Assembly: GCA_963691755.1 (NCBI GenBank)
Contig: OY829366.1
Location: 62,001-126,000, forward strand
Reading direction: 5' to 3'
DNA from: Dinoroseobacter sp013215265
GTDB taxonomy: Bacteria > Pseudomonadota > Alphaproteobacteria > Rhodobacterales > Rhodobacteraceae
DNA length: 64,000 bases
Shown: positions 1 through 7,523 of the stretch, piece by piece
Layout of the letters: each line of letters begins with the position of its first letter
Position numbering within the stretch: the stretch's first letter is position 1
Notes under the pieces: generated by a model
What the model was told of the DNA's origin: nothing
What the model saw: the letters and a program-made list of their open reading frames with translations, nothing else
The model's database searches: none
Program-made: the position numbers and the translations under genes

Positions 1-813
1 AACCTCACGACCGGCTACCATCTTCTGGCCGGTGTGCCGATCCATCGCATCGTTTGCAGCGCTTTCAACGGTCCGCCACCTACCGATCAGCATGTCGTCG
101 ATCACATCGACACCAATCGAGCGAATAACAGACCCGAGAATCTGCGCTGGCTCACTAGGCTGGAAAACGCACTCCTGAACGAAATCACCGCCCGCCGCAT
201 TGAGCTGGCTTATGGGTCGATAGAAACGTTTCTCGAAGATCCGTCCAAGCCCATAAACGAGACATCTTTTCCAGACGTTTCATGGATGCGGACCGTAACC
301 AAGGAAGAGGGGGCCAAAACCAGGTCCCACTTCGAGGCATGGGCGAAGAGCGGATCAGTTCCGAGTGGCGGCGCAATCGGAGAGTGGCTCTACGGCACCC
401 GTGAACGAGCTGACTTCGAGCCGGAGCTAGAAGAGTATGAAAGCCTGACGCCATCAGCGATCCAAGTGAAGTGGAGGGTTCCGACCGAGTTTCCGGGATG
501 CCCGGAGGCGGTGTCAAAAGATGGTTTGGAACGATACGCCCAGAACCTTCGGTTCGGACAGGTTTTCGCCCGGAACGACATTTACCAGAGCTTGGTCGTT
601 CAGTGCGCGCTCGTCGAAGACGGGCTGGTCGTTCTTACTCGTGCTGCAGAAGCTGACGCGATCAAAGACTGGGCTGTCGCCATGATCACGATCCGTGGCG
701 AGCTGTTTGTTCATCGCAGCGAACATCAATATTTCACGCTACAAGGTGCTCTAAAGACTTTCTGCGAGCTGACCGGTGAAAGTTTGGAGGACAGCATCGA
801 TGACTATACCTGA
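1..813 (+). CDS. HNH endonuclease, N-terminus cut by window edge
   Basis: Probable HNH-family DNA endonuclease. The frame is open from base 1, so the gene begins outside the window; GTG at 34 is only the first start-like codon inside it, and the residues before it (YHLLAGVPIHRIV) already belong to the domain. The HNH_3-type core is visible: HRIVCSAFNGPPP followed by HIDTNRANNRPENLRW, supplying the paired histidines and the Asn/Asp cluster of the metal site. About 210 further residues have no fold I recognise. Such single-domain HNH proteins are typical of phage and island DNA, which fits the accessory content that follows. Function beyond nuclease is unknown. Confidence 0.75.
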   Translation, partial: NLTTGYHLLAGVPIHRIVCSAFNGPPPTDQHVVDHIDTNRANNRPENLRWLTRLENALLNEITARRIELAYGSIETFLEDPSKPINETSFPDVSWMRTVTKEEGAKTRSHFEAWAKSGSVPSGGAIGEWLYGTRERADFEPELEEYESLTPSAIQVKWRVPTEFPGCPEAVSKDGLERYAQNLRFGQVFARNDIYQSLVVQCALVEDGLVVLTRAAEADAIKDWAVAMITIRGELFVHRSEHQYFTLQGALKTFCELTGESLEDSIDDYT

Positions 814-912
814 CACTCGTGAACCAGGCTCAGTTGCAAAAGGCACCAGCATGGAAAAGCGCCTAGTACAAAGCCTGCTTATTCGAAATGATCTCGAATA
901 GGCCAAATCTGA

Positions 913-1065
913 AATAACTTACAAGGACCTGACGGCACCGATCTTTCAGCAGAGTTTGTGAAGCAAGGTCTTGCAATCGACTGGCCGAAGTTCTCTGGCG
1001 GAAAATACAGACATCTGGAAAAGCCAGGTGTGCGCAAGAAGCTCTGGCTGGCTGATGTGCGCTAA
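913..1065 (+). pseudogene. C-terminal remnant of a staphylococcal-nuclease-like gene
   Basis: The frame opens after a TGA at 910-912 and ends at TAA 1063-1065. It has no usable start codon, yet its translation matches the end of the SNase/thermonuclease domain: GTDLSAEFVKQGLAIDWPK, then FSGGKYRHLEKPGVRKKLW. This is the late beta-strand/helix part of the fold, where family members read 'VRQGWALDWPRYSGGKY...A+...+G+W'. The active-site Arg/Glu/Arg portion should lie upstream and is missing, so the fragment cannot be an active nuclease. I see no N-terminal half in the preceding 100 bases, which points to a deletion or a recombination junction rather than a simple frameshift. Confidence 0.65.
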
Positions 1066-1134
1066 AAAGGTAGGATGCATGTCTGTGAGAAGTTTTAGGC
1101 AAGAAAGAAGGGCTGATGCGGGCTTTAGGTAGTT

Positions 1135-1201
1135 TCGGCCCATTGCCGCCGTTGACAATCGATCTCTTTCGCTGCGGTGCAGCTTCCTGAAAGCGGACAT
1201 T
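1135..1201 (+). repeat. Diverged repeat, copy 1 (upstream of DUF3800 gene)
   Basis: Begins TCGGCCCAT, has GCTGCGG in the middle (1171-1177) and ends AAAGCGGACATT. The same three anchors occur in the same order and at nearly the same overall spacing at 2053-2118. Similarity between the anchors is poor, so this is suggestive only. Confidence 0.3.
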
Positions 1202-1256
1202 GATCTCTTGGTGGGACAGGCTTTTGGGGAAGGATTTGATTGATTACACTCTATCC

Positions 1257-2024
1257 ATGGCCTTTTTTTACTTAGACGATAGCAAACATCACCCACATAG
1301 CTTTTCGCTCGCAGCTTTCGCCATCTTTGACGAAGATCCGCATGAGGAGTTAAAAGCAGTGTTTGCCAAGTGTGGATTCGATCTATCAACCTACGAGTAC
1401 AAGTCCTCTTCAAAGATGTACAATAATCCCAGCCTGCAGCGCTTGCGCGACGCATTAAGGGGTTTTGTAAGGTCTAAGTGCCGGATCGCCGTCTGCGTGG
1501 TTGATGGGGACAAGCATATCGGACCTGCATCCTTGGAGCTCTTGAAGAAAGCAGTCTTGCATCCAACACTGCGCGATCAACGCCATCAAGTTTTCTTTGA
1601 TGAAGGTCTCTTCTCGTCCGAAGCCAAGGCCAAGAGCATCGCTGCAGAAATTGGTGGCTTCGACGATTGCATGATTCACTTTGAACAAGACTCGCAGCAC
1701 GTGTCAGGCATCCAAGTGGCTGATCTCATTGCTCACACTTGCGGAACGATGCTTCTTGATGGGCTGGGGAAAATCAACAAGATCGTCAACGTGCCAAACT
1801 CAGGATATGACGACGATGTGGAAATCGATCTCGGTTTTGAGATGTGGGCAAGCATACGCTACGCGTTTTTGAGCGTGGGCAACGGCGCAAACATCGAAGA
1901 TGAGGACTTTGCAGTTGTGCAAGTTGAACAGTACGGATTGTATATAGATCCGAGTGCATCCCCCGAGGTCACATTGGCCGCCCGTAAACGGTTCGGATCG
2001 ATGTATCTCGGATGCGTCCATTGA
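1257..2024 (+). CDS. DUF3800 domain protein
   Basis: Predicted DUF3800 protein of 255 residues. The N-terminus MAFFYLDDSKHHPHSFSLAA is the family's opening acidic 'YxDDS' strand, and the late segment SGIQVADLIAHTCG is the usual 'GIQiADliAg' helix; acidic residues in both are thought to form an RNase H-like active site, so nuclease activity is plausible but unproven. I start at ATG 1257 because the frame extends further upstream only through a TTG at 1200 and residues that do not look like the family. It lies alone between two copies of a faint repeat and converges on the DUF262 operon. DUF3800 genes are common in mobile and defence-rich regions. Confidence 0.75.
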   Translation: MAFFYLDDSKHHPHSFSLAAFAIFDEDPHEELKAVFAKCGFDLSTYEYKSSSKMYNNPSLQRLRDALRGFVRSKCRIAVCVVDGDKHIGPASLELLKKAVLHPTLRDQRHQVFFDEGLFSSEAKAKSIAAEIGGFDDCMIHFEQDSQHVSGIQVADLIAHTCGTMLLDGLGKINKIVNVPNSGYDDDVEIDLGFEMWASIRYAFLSVGNGANIEDEDFAVVQVEQYGLYIDPSASPEVTLAARKRFGSMYLGCVH

Positions 2025-2052
2025 GTGACCATCTGTCTAGTAAAACTCCCTA

Positions 2053-2118
2053 TCGGCCCATACCCGTCTTTGGCCGCTTGACCAAATTTCTGTGCTGCGG
2101 CCTGCAAAATCGGACATT
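2053..2118 (+). repeat. Diverged repeat, copy 2 (downstream of DUF3800 gene)
   Basis: TCGGCCCAT at its start, GCTGCGG at 2094-2100 and CGGACATT at 2111-2118, in direct orientation with copy 1 at 1135-1201. Together the copies bracket the DUF3800 gene, as expected for a small insertion between short repeats or for two members of a dispersed intergenic element. Confidence 0.3.
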
Positions 2119-2151
2119 TATCCGGGATAGCTTTCTGAGTCGATTGGTCCA

Positions 2152-3084
2152 CTAGTTTTCCGAAACGATCCGCAAGTGCTTACCTATGTAACCTATCTCA
2201 ATCGCCGATTGCTCAGATATTTCCCTTAAGTGGACTCTTCCCCCGTTATGCAGGCGAGCATGCTTTTCGTAAGTCTCGTTCTGTCCGTCACTTGAACGAA
2301 AAACCCGTTCGCCGCCATACTTTTGCATTGTCGCCCCTGACTCGTCCGTCACTTTACAGATGTAAGTGGGTGTTGGACTGCACGTTGCGTCCCAATCAGC
2401 AGCTGAGGTATTAAGGTCCACTAACCTGCTGACAGCACTGGCAAATAGGTCGGAACCCAATGTTTTTAGCTGTTTCTCAACATCGAGCCCAAAGATCATA
2501 CTAGGAAACAGGTCAGCGCGTCGGCTCCATAGGTCGTCAGGTGAAATGCTGGCAACTTCTTCAACATTTAGTCGATCCGCTGTGTCTTGGGCGCTTCCCA
2601 ACGAGAAAACATTTTCCACGTCGACTGTCCGCGAATGAACACCATTACGAACTAGACTAAGCGACAGAGGATTTTGGTGCCATTGATTGTTTGGTGAGAG
2701 GCTTACCGACAGCTTCGTACTGGATACCGCGCACCACAAAAGATCGGTGCAGTTGGGCATGCCATCCACTTCTTCTTCCAAGAAGTCTCCGAGTTCGGCG
2801 GCTTCGATCCCGTCATCGATTGGGCAGCGTGTCGCAAGCTGGAGCAAGAACCTAGCTCTATCTCTGTTCCTTCCGAGATAACCACGGAAGAGATCGGTCA
2901 AGCTTGTCCCATCGCAGACGGTTGTAGCGTATGGTTGTTCCTTCATCCATAAATGGCGGGCGATGTGGTTGCGTGTCGACAACAAAAACAACCCTTTCGC
3001 GACGTGGTCTAGCGCATCCAAAGCGTCATCTTGGGACGCAAATTGAACCGACAAACCTTCACTATTCAAAACGGCTTCGCGCAT
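2152..3084 (-). CDS. Unrecognised third protein of the DUF262/ATPase operon
   Basis: Protein of 310 residues that I do not recognise. No signal peptide or membrane segment is seen. The C-terminal third (about 255-310) has short polar strands and ends with VHLREISEQSAIEIGYIGKHL. Comparable 'R-x-H-F-R ... I-G-x-x-G-K-H-L' tails occur, from memory, in other uncharacterised proteins encoded beside defence-type ATPases, possibly as a small nuclease- or toxin-like domain; this is recollection, not a search result. The gene starts 3 bases after the ATPase stop, so the two are almost certainly co-translated. It lacks a clear ribosome site of its own, which supports coupling. Effector or specificity subunit is my guess. 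Confidence 0.7.
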   Translation of the reverse strand: MREAVLNSEGLSVQFASQDDALDALDHVAKGLFLLSTRNHIARHLWMKEQPYATTVCDGTSLTDLFRGYLGRNRDRARFLLQLATRCPIDDGIEAAELGDFLEEEVDGMPNCTDLLWCAVSSTKLSVSLSPNNQWHQNPLSLSLVRNGVHSRTVDVENVFSLGSAQDTADRLNVEEVASISPDDLWSRRADLFPSMIFGLDVEKQLKTLGSDLFASAVSRLVDLNTSAADWDATCSPTPTYICKVTDESGATMQKYGGERVFRSSDGQNETYEKHARLHNGGRVHLREISEQSAIEIGYIGKHLRIVSEN

Positions 3085-3087
3085 TGT

Positions 3088-4290
3088 TCAATCTATCGGT
3101 CCCAAAAGACCTAAGAGAGTTTCATCCTTCTCATCGAAGAACCCCTTAGGCCAGTCAGAAAGACTGCCGTCGCTCTGAAGTCGCGGACTTGTAACATGGC
3201 TCTCCGCCCCTACTCGGGTGAAGAAGTGGATCTTTGCGTGGTCGCTTGCCACTTTGCCCCGCCGCGCATCTAGTCGAACCCCGTCCAAGAAATGATCGCT
3301 ATGAGTCTCAACAACCACCTGAACTCCAGCTGCTGCGGCACGGGCGGCAAGTTCTCCCATCTTAGTTTGCCCTCGCGGATGAAGGTGAGCCTCAGGGTTT
3401 TCGATGATCACGAAGTCTCCTGGCTCCGCACCGATGAGGGCTGTCAAAACGGGCAGTGCATAGGACACGCCGAAACCAACATTCGTTGCACGGAAAGGCT
3501 TTGAGCCGACGTCTCCTGAGCGATTGAACGAATACCTTGCTGATAGAGCGTCGATTTCTCTCATCTCGGAAATCTCTAGGTTTGCTCCGGGACTCGTTTC
3601 TTGCAGCCATGCGGTCACCTGCCCCTCGATCGTCTGGGTCCTTTCTCGGTCTTTGATCCTGGGATCATCTTCGCCAAGTGTCCTTGAGCCGTACTCGGCT
3701 AGGTAAGCAAGGACATGCTCACCTTGTGCCCCGAGTGATCTCATAGAGACTTGTTCTTCGGACCACGGAAGCGACTTCCTTGGGCCGAAACGCTCTGCCG
3801 CTAGGTACTGAAATCCCCTAGATGAAAAGAAGGATCGAAAAGATTGTCCAGTGAGGTCTCTGGACGTCTCTCTTGTTACGTCGAGCCATTCCCCCTTTTC
3901 GTTCTTGTAAGTCTCCCTCGTTGAGCGGCCCATACGGCTATCGCCAAGTTTTAAGGACAGTCGGTCTCCCTCACGAGAATAAGCAAACGCGTACTCAGAT
4001 CGCCGATTTCCGCCGGACTCTAGAACAAATGCGAGTTCGTCCTCATCGGCCAAGTCGAAGAGAACATCCGCGCCAGTGCCCAAATCAACGAGATCGCCAG
4101 ACAGGCGAAGCCTGCGTTGGATGCGGTTGACAGTAAACGATTGCCTTAGAAGCAGCATCGCTTGTATGGCACTGCTTTTTCCGACACCGTTTAGGCCAGA
4201 AAGTACCGTAAGCATTCCCAACTCAATACGTTGATCCCGAAAACACTTGAAGTTCTTGAGTTCAATTGCCGACAAAGGGACGCTACGCAT
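3088..4290 (-). CDS. AAA ATPase, DUF3696 (COG4938) type
   Basis: ABC/SMC-like ATPase of 400 residues related to the OLD/AAA_15 group. The N-terminus has IELKNFKCFRDQRIEL and the Walker A loop GLNGVGKSSAIQAML. Walker B is VIIENPEAHLHPRGQ, followed by VVVETHSDHFLDGVRLDARR, which carries the switch histidine. The tail after about residue 340 is the DUF3696 part. There is no TOPRIM domain, so it is not an OLD nuclease. Its start overlaps the end of the DUF262 gene by 8 bases and the third gene follows after 3 bases, giving a strictly coupled three-gene operon. In known systems such ATPases sense a trigger and gate a nuclease or toxin partner; which partner is the effector here is not visible. Confidence 0.85.
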   Translation of the reverse strand: MRSVPLSAIELKNFKCFRDQRIELGMLTVLSGLNGVGKSSAIQAMLLLRQSFTVNRIQRRLRLSGDLVDLGTGADVLFDLADEDELAFVLESGGNRRSEYAFAYSREGDRLSLKLGDSRMGRSTRETYKNEKGEWLDVTRETSRDLTGQSFRSFFSSRGFQYLAAERFGPRKSLPWSEEQVSMRSLGAQGEHVLAYLAEYGSRTLGEDDPRIKDRERTQTIEGQVTAWLQETSPGANLEISEMREIDALSARYSFNRSGDVGSKPFRATNVGFGVSYALPVLTALIGAEPGDFVIIENPEAHLHPRGQTKMGELAARAAAAGVQVVVETHSDHFLDGVRLDARRGKVASDHAKIHFFTRVGAESHVTSPRLQSDGSLSDWPKGFFDEKDETLLGLLGPID

Positions 4291-5437
4291 TCTCTATTTC
4301 TCCGTCGACTAGCCCTTCGATAGTCAAAAAACGCTTGTGAACCCGGCCTGGTACACCCGTAGCATAGGAAATCGAGACCTCGAAATCACGGTCTTCCTTG
4401 AGGGTGCTCAAGAACTTTTGATGGATAGCGGACCCATTCTCGGCCAAGTGACTAAGTTGTTGGTCCCCTAGCCTGGACAGTGCGACAGACCATGTTTCAA
4501 ACAGGGCTTTGCTGATAGGACTCTTAGGAGAATCGGGGCGATAACGTTTTCTAAATGCCTCATCTCCCAGCACCTTGTAAGAAGCACTCATCGACCTCTT
4601 GAATGCGGTTTTGAGCTCATCACGAGCATCTTCTGACATCTCGTTTATTCGCTTCATCGCCGAGTTCAGGAAACCATCGAGGTCATTATTTTTGTAGTCT
4701 TTCCAATCGGAAAGATAGAACGCACAAAACCGCAACGCACACTCCCGCGCTGACATCCTTACATCACTAACACTGTCCGAAGTCGCGGCTTTGAACTCTT
4801 CAGTCGAGACCAAATCCAAAAGAAATGATCGCACGGGCCCCTTATTTAGAGCATGCCTAATTTCTTGTGAATTCAGGGTGATGCCGCCGGTGTTGATCCG
4901 ATTGAAGATATTGAACATTACCTCCTCAGGTGTACCGGGCTGGATCACATTTATTACAAGCTCGGTTTCCTCTATTCGACGCTGCATATTGCGCGGCAAT
5001 TCTGAAAATTTTGCCTTCTCGAACTGAACGAGGTACTCCAAGCCTCTCAGAGGAAACTCATCATTCACGAAGTCGTGGATCGTCGTCATGCGCTGCAACC
5101 CGTCGACAACAGACCAAACATCTCTTAGGTCGCTTGCCACGTAGAAAACTGGCAATGGAATGCGTAGCAAAATGGACTCAATGAGTCGGCCTTTTCGACC
5201 TTGGTCCCAGATTCTCGCTCGGCGCTGAAACTCGGGAGCTAGATCAATTTCGTCATGATCTATCCTTGTGCAGAGCAGAGACACCGTTTTGGTTTCCCTA
5301 GCCACTTTGATTTTATCAGGGTCGAATGGGCGTTCAATTTGCACTATGTCTTGGTTTGGGTCCGAACGTTCTTCTTCAATACCGGTCGCTTCACCGTCTT
5401 CCAGCAATTCAGTGACTACGTTTTCTGTCTCTTTCAT
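4283..5437 (-). CDS. DUF262 (COG1479) protein, first gene of the operon
   Basis: DUF262 protein of about 384 residues, related to the ParB/Srx-fold part of GmrSD, BrxU and similar modification-dependent enzymes. It has an early 'APEFQRRARIWDQGRKGRLI' strand-helix and the signature VDGLQRMTTIHDF, a variant of the usual DGQQR-x-TT nucleotide-binding motif with Leu for the first Gln. The DUF1524 HNH domain fused in GmrSD is absent, so the protein probably has no nuclease of its own. I start at ATG 5437 because GGAAA lies just upstream and the frame beyond it (to 5530) encodes unlikely, cysteine-rich residues. It overlaps the ATPase gene by 8 bases. Confidence 0.85.
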   Translation of the reverse strand: MKETENVVTELLEDGEATGIEEERSDPNQDIVQIERPFDPDKIKVARETKTVSLLCTRIDHDEIDLAPEFQRRARIWDQGRKGRLIESILLRIPLPVFYVASDLRDVWSVVDGLQRMTTIHDFVNDEFPLRGLEYLVQFEKAKFSELPRNMQRRIEETELVINVIQPGTPEEVMFNIFNRINTGGITLNSQEIRHALNKGPVRSFLLDLVSTEEFKAATSDSVSDVRMSARECALRFCAFYLSDWKDYKNNDLDGFLNSAMKRINEMSEDARDELKTAFKRSMSASYKVLGDEAFRKRYRPDSPKSPISKALFETWSVALSRLGDQQLSHLAENGSAIHQKFLSTLKEDRDFEVSISYATGVPGRVHKRFLTIEGLVDGEIENA

Positions 5438-5696
5438 AATTTCCGTACCGACTGAGCTCGTTTTTTGTGCCGCGCATGACCTCTTCAGACAATACCCTAC
5501 GCCGCACGTGCTTGCCATACCGTCCAGCATCTATTTGATCTGCCACCAAAGACGAGACTTTTGAGGCTTCTTTCTCGTCCTTTGGCATTGTCGCCCCAAC
5601 GGATGCCAAGAGTGGCTTAGCCGACCTACGAAAGACCGTTTTGACGTATCTGACTAAGGAGTGTTGCAACTGCGGCGAATGACCGGAATCCGCCAT
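5409..5696 (-). CDS. Possible small gene ahead of the DUF262 operon
   Basis: Open frame of 95 codons, charged and helix-prone (for example ASKVSSLVADQIDAGRYGKH), ending 29 bases inside the DUF262 gene. There is no good ribosome site before ATG 5696. On the same strand another frame just upstream (stop at about 5626) also looks protein-like (EFQTRPEWTKYWAINGGF). The two together could be a frameshifted small gene or the tail of a gene lost at the tRNA junction. No family recognised; it may be chance. Confidence 0.3.
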   Translation of the reverse strand: MADSGHSPQLQHSLVRYVKTVFRRSAKPLLASVGATMPKDEKEASKVSSLVADQIDAGRYGKHVRRRVLSEEVMRGTKNELSRYGNYERDRKRSH

Positions 5697-5875
5697 TGAT
5701 TGCCCAATATTTCGTCCACTCGGGTCTGGTTTGAAACTCAGGCTTCAGTGACTTCTGGTAGTGCGAAAGATTCGCGGATCTGCATCTCCACGAGGCTAAT
5801 GCTGCTACAGAGCCATGCTACGATGAGCGACTTCACTAGAACGTAAGCACCTATAATATATGGCAATGATCTGAG

Positions 5876-5950
5876 TGGCTGGGGTGGTAGGATTCGAACC
5901 TACGGTACACGGTACCAAAAACCGCTGCCTTACCGCTTGGCTACACCCCA
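5876..5950 (-). tRNA. tRNA-Gln (anticodon UUG), CCA encoded
   Basis: The reverse strand folds as a standard 75-nt tRNA: acceptor TGGGGTG paired with CACCCCA (5' strand 5944-5950, 3' strand 5880-5886), discriminator G, encoded CCA at 5876-5878, T-arm with GGTTCGAATCC, and an anticodon loop TTTTGGT giving UUG. It closely resembles the bacterial tRNA-Gln(UUG) consensus. It sits just after the phosphohexomutase gene on the same strand, and its 3' end faces the accessory block at 1-5875, the usual orientation for tRNA-targeted islands. Confidence 0.95.
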
Positions 5951-6020
5951 ACGTGCGGCGTGAAATAGAGGCTCACGCGGGCGGCTGCAAGACCTTCTGC
6001 GCATTTTCCTCGAGCCGAGC

Positions 6021-7505
6021 TCAGATTTTCTGGTCGTACTCTCCCACACCCGGTTCGGTCCTTATCACCGCATCGAGATCTTCAAAGATCGCGCGCAGCT
6101 CAGATTGGCTTTCCGGGCTCTCGCAAACCACGACAAGGTTGGGTGTGTTAGATGACGCACGCACCAAACCCCATCCGCCATTGTCGAGGATAACGCGAGC
6201 CCCATTTACGGTCACAACCTCTTTGACCGGGCGACCGCCCAATGTGTCTTTGAGCTGCAATTTTTCCACAATCCGGCCAAGGATATCATATTTTTCGGTA
6301 TCGGCTGCGTAAGGAGACATGGTCGGTGTTGAATGGGTTTTGGGAAGCGCGTCCTTCAGATCTGACATGCTCATGTCAGGGTTACGATCCATCAGTTTGC
6401 AGATCTCTACGGCAACCCGCATTCCGCAATCGTAGCCGCGTCCAATATCGCCAGCCAAAAAGTAATGGCCTGATTTTTCAAAGCCTGCGAGCGCGCCGGT
6501 GTCACGTACACGGCGTTTCATATGGCTATGCCCGGTTTTCCAGTAATCCGCCTTAATGTCGTACTTCTGAAGTTCCGGATCAGACGCATAAAGACCGGTA
6601 GACTTTACATCAGCTACGAAGGTTGCTCCTGGATGGGTCTTGGCCCAATCGCGTGCAAGGATCACACCCACTTTATCCGCGAATATCTCGTCACCCGTGT
6701 TATCGACGACGCCGCAACGATCGCCGTCACCATCAAATCCCAGAGCCAGATCGGCGCCGCTTTCTTTGACCGTATCAGCCATATCATGAAGCATCTCCAT
6801 AGCCTCAGGATTTGGATTGTAATTCGGAAAGGTATAGTCGAGATCGCAATGCGAGCGGATCACCTCAACGCCCATTGCTTCCAAAATATCTGGCGCAAAC
6901 GCAGACGCCGTTCCATTGCCAGCAGCACAAACAACCTTCAGCTTACGCTGCATTTTATAGCCCTGAACGAGGTCGGCGATATAGGCTTCGCGCACCCCAT
7001 CGACACGCTCGTATTTGCCACCGGCACGGGCAACCCCTTCCCCATTCAGAACGATATCGCGAAGCTGCGCCATCTCATCAGGACCATGGGTTACGGGACG
7101 CTCAAACCCCATTTTCACACCGGTCCATCCGTTGGGGTTATGCGAAGCTGTGACCATGGCGACGGCAGGGGCGTCGAGATGGAACTGACTGAAATAGGCC
7201 ATCGGGCTCAGCGCCGGGCCAATGTCTTTGACATGAATGCCCGCCTGCATCAGCCCGATGATCAGAGCTTGTTTTACGCTCAACGAGTAATCGCGGTAAT
7301 CATTCCCAACCGCGATGACGGGCTCAATCCCCCGCAAATGCATCTGTGTCCCCAGCCCCAACCCCAAGGCTGTCATCCCAGGCAGGTTGATTTCGTCGGG
7401 AAAACGCCAACGCGCATCATACTCACGAAAGCCGGTGGGCTTAATCATTGGCTCTCGCAGGAATTCCCACGTGTTTACAGCAACATCGGCAATTGGTTTG
7501 GTCAT
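6021..7505 (-). CDS. Phosphomannomutase/phosphoglucomutase
   Basis: Alpha-D-phosphohexomutase of 494 residues, which interconverts hexose 6- and 1-phosphates through a phosphoserine intermediate. The phosphoserine loop is TASHNPNGWTG, the metal loop is FDGDGDRCGV, the sugar-binding loop is GFEKSGHYF, and the phosphate-binding C-terminal domain contains VRASSNTPNL. All four domains are present and the length is normal for the family in this group. It is the last gene of the polysaccharide operon, 18 bases after kdsA, and would supply mannose-1-P or glucose-1-P for sugar-nucleotide synthesis. Substrate preference cannot be read from sequence; names such as manB, algC or exoC would all be guesses. 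Confidence 0.93.
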   Translation of the reverse strand: MTKPIADVAVNTWEFLREPMIKPTGFREYDARWRFPDEINLPGMTALGLGLGTQMHLRGIEPVIAVGNDYRDYSLSVKQALIIGLMQAGIHVKDIGPALSPMAYFSQFHLDAPAVAMVTASHNPNGWTGVKMGFERPVTHGPDEMAQLRDIVLNGEGVARAGGKYERVDGVREAYIADLVQGYKMQRKLKVVCAAGNGTASAFAPDILEAMGVEVIRSHCDLDYTFPNYNPNPEAMEMLHDMADTVKESGADLALGFDGDGDRCGVVDNTGDEIFADKVGVILARDWAKTHPGATFVADVKSTGLYASDPELQKYDIKADYWKTGHSHMKRRVRDTGALAGFEKSGHYFLAGDIGRGYDCGMRVAVEICKLMDRNPDMSMSDLKDALPKTHSTPTMSPYAADTEKYDILGRIVEKLQLKDTLGGRPVKEVVTVNGARVILDNGGWGLVRASSNTPNLVVVCESPESQSELRAIFEDLDAVIRTEPGVGEYDQKI

Positions 7506-7523
7506 ACTCGTCTCATCTTTAGG

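Larger units (their letters stand above)
814..1256. other. Gap between HNH gene and DUF3800 gene
   Basis: This 443-bp stretch has no intact gene. It contains a hairpin-forming inverted repeat (TATTCGA at 880-886 and TCGAATA at 894-900, 7-base loop), the remnant of a nuclease gene (913-1065) and a segment (1135-1201) that resembles one found again after the DUF3800 gene. The hairpin has no T-run and is not convincing as a terminator. Confidence 0.6.

Noticed and set aside
880..900. Hairpin after the HNH gene as an intrinsic terminator
   Set aside because: The stem is AT-rich and no T-run follows on either strand.
2110..2125. CGGA/TCCG stem followed by T residues as terminator of the DUF262 operon
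   Set aside because: A 4-bp stem is too weak; no convincing terminator is seen for this operon.
3088..4290. DUF3696 ATPase as an OLD-family nuclease (Gabija- or Retron-type)
   Set aside because: There is no TOPRIM domain after the ATPase part; the C-terminus fits DUF3696 instead.
5875..6312. Open frame of 145 codons on the plus strand
   Set aside because: It crosses the tRNA-Gln gene and the 3' end of the phosphohexomutase gene in antisense.
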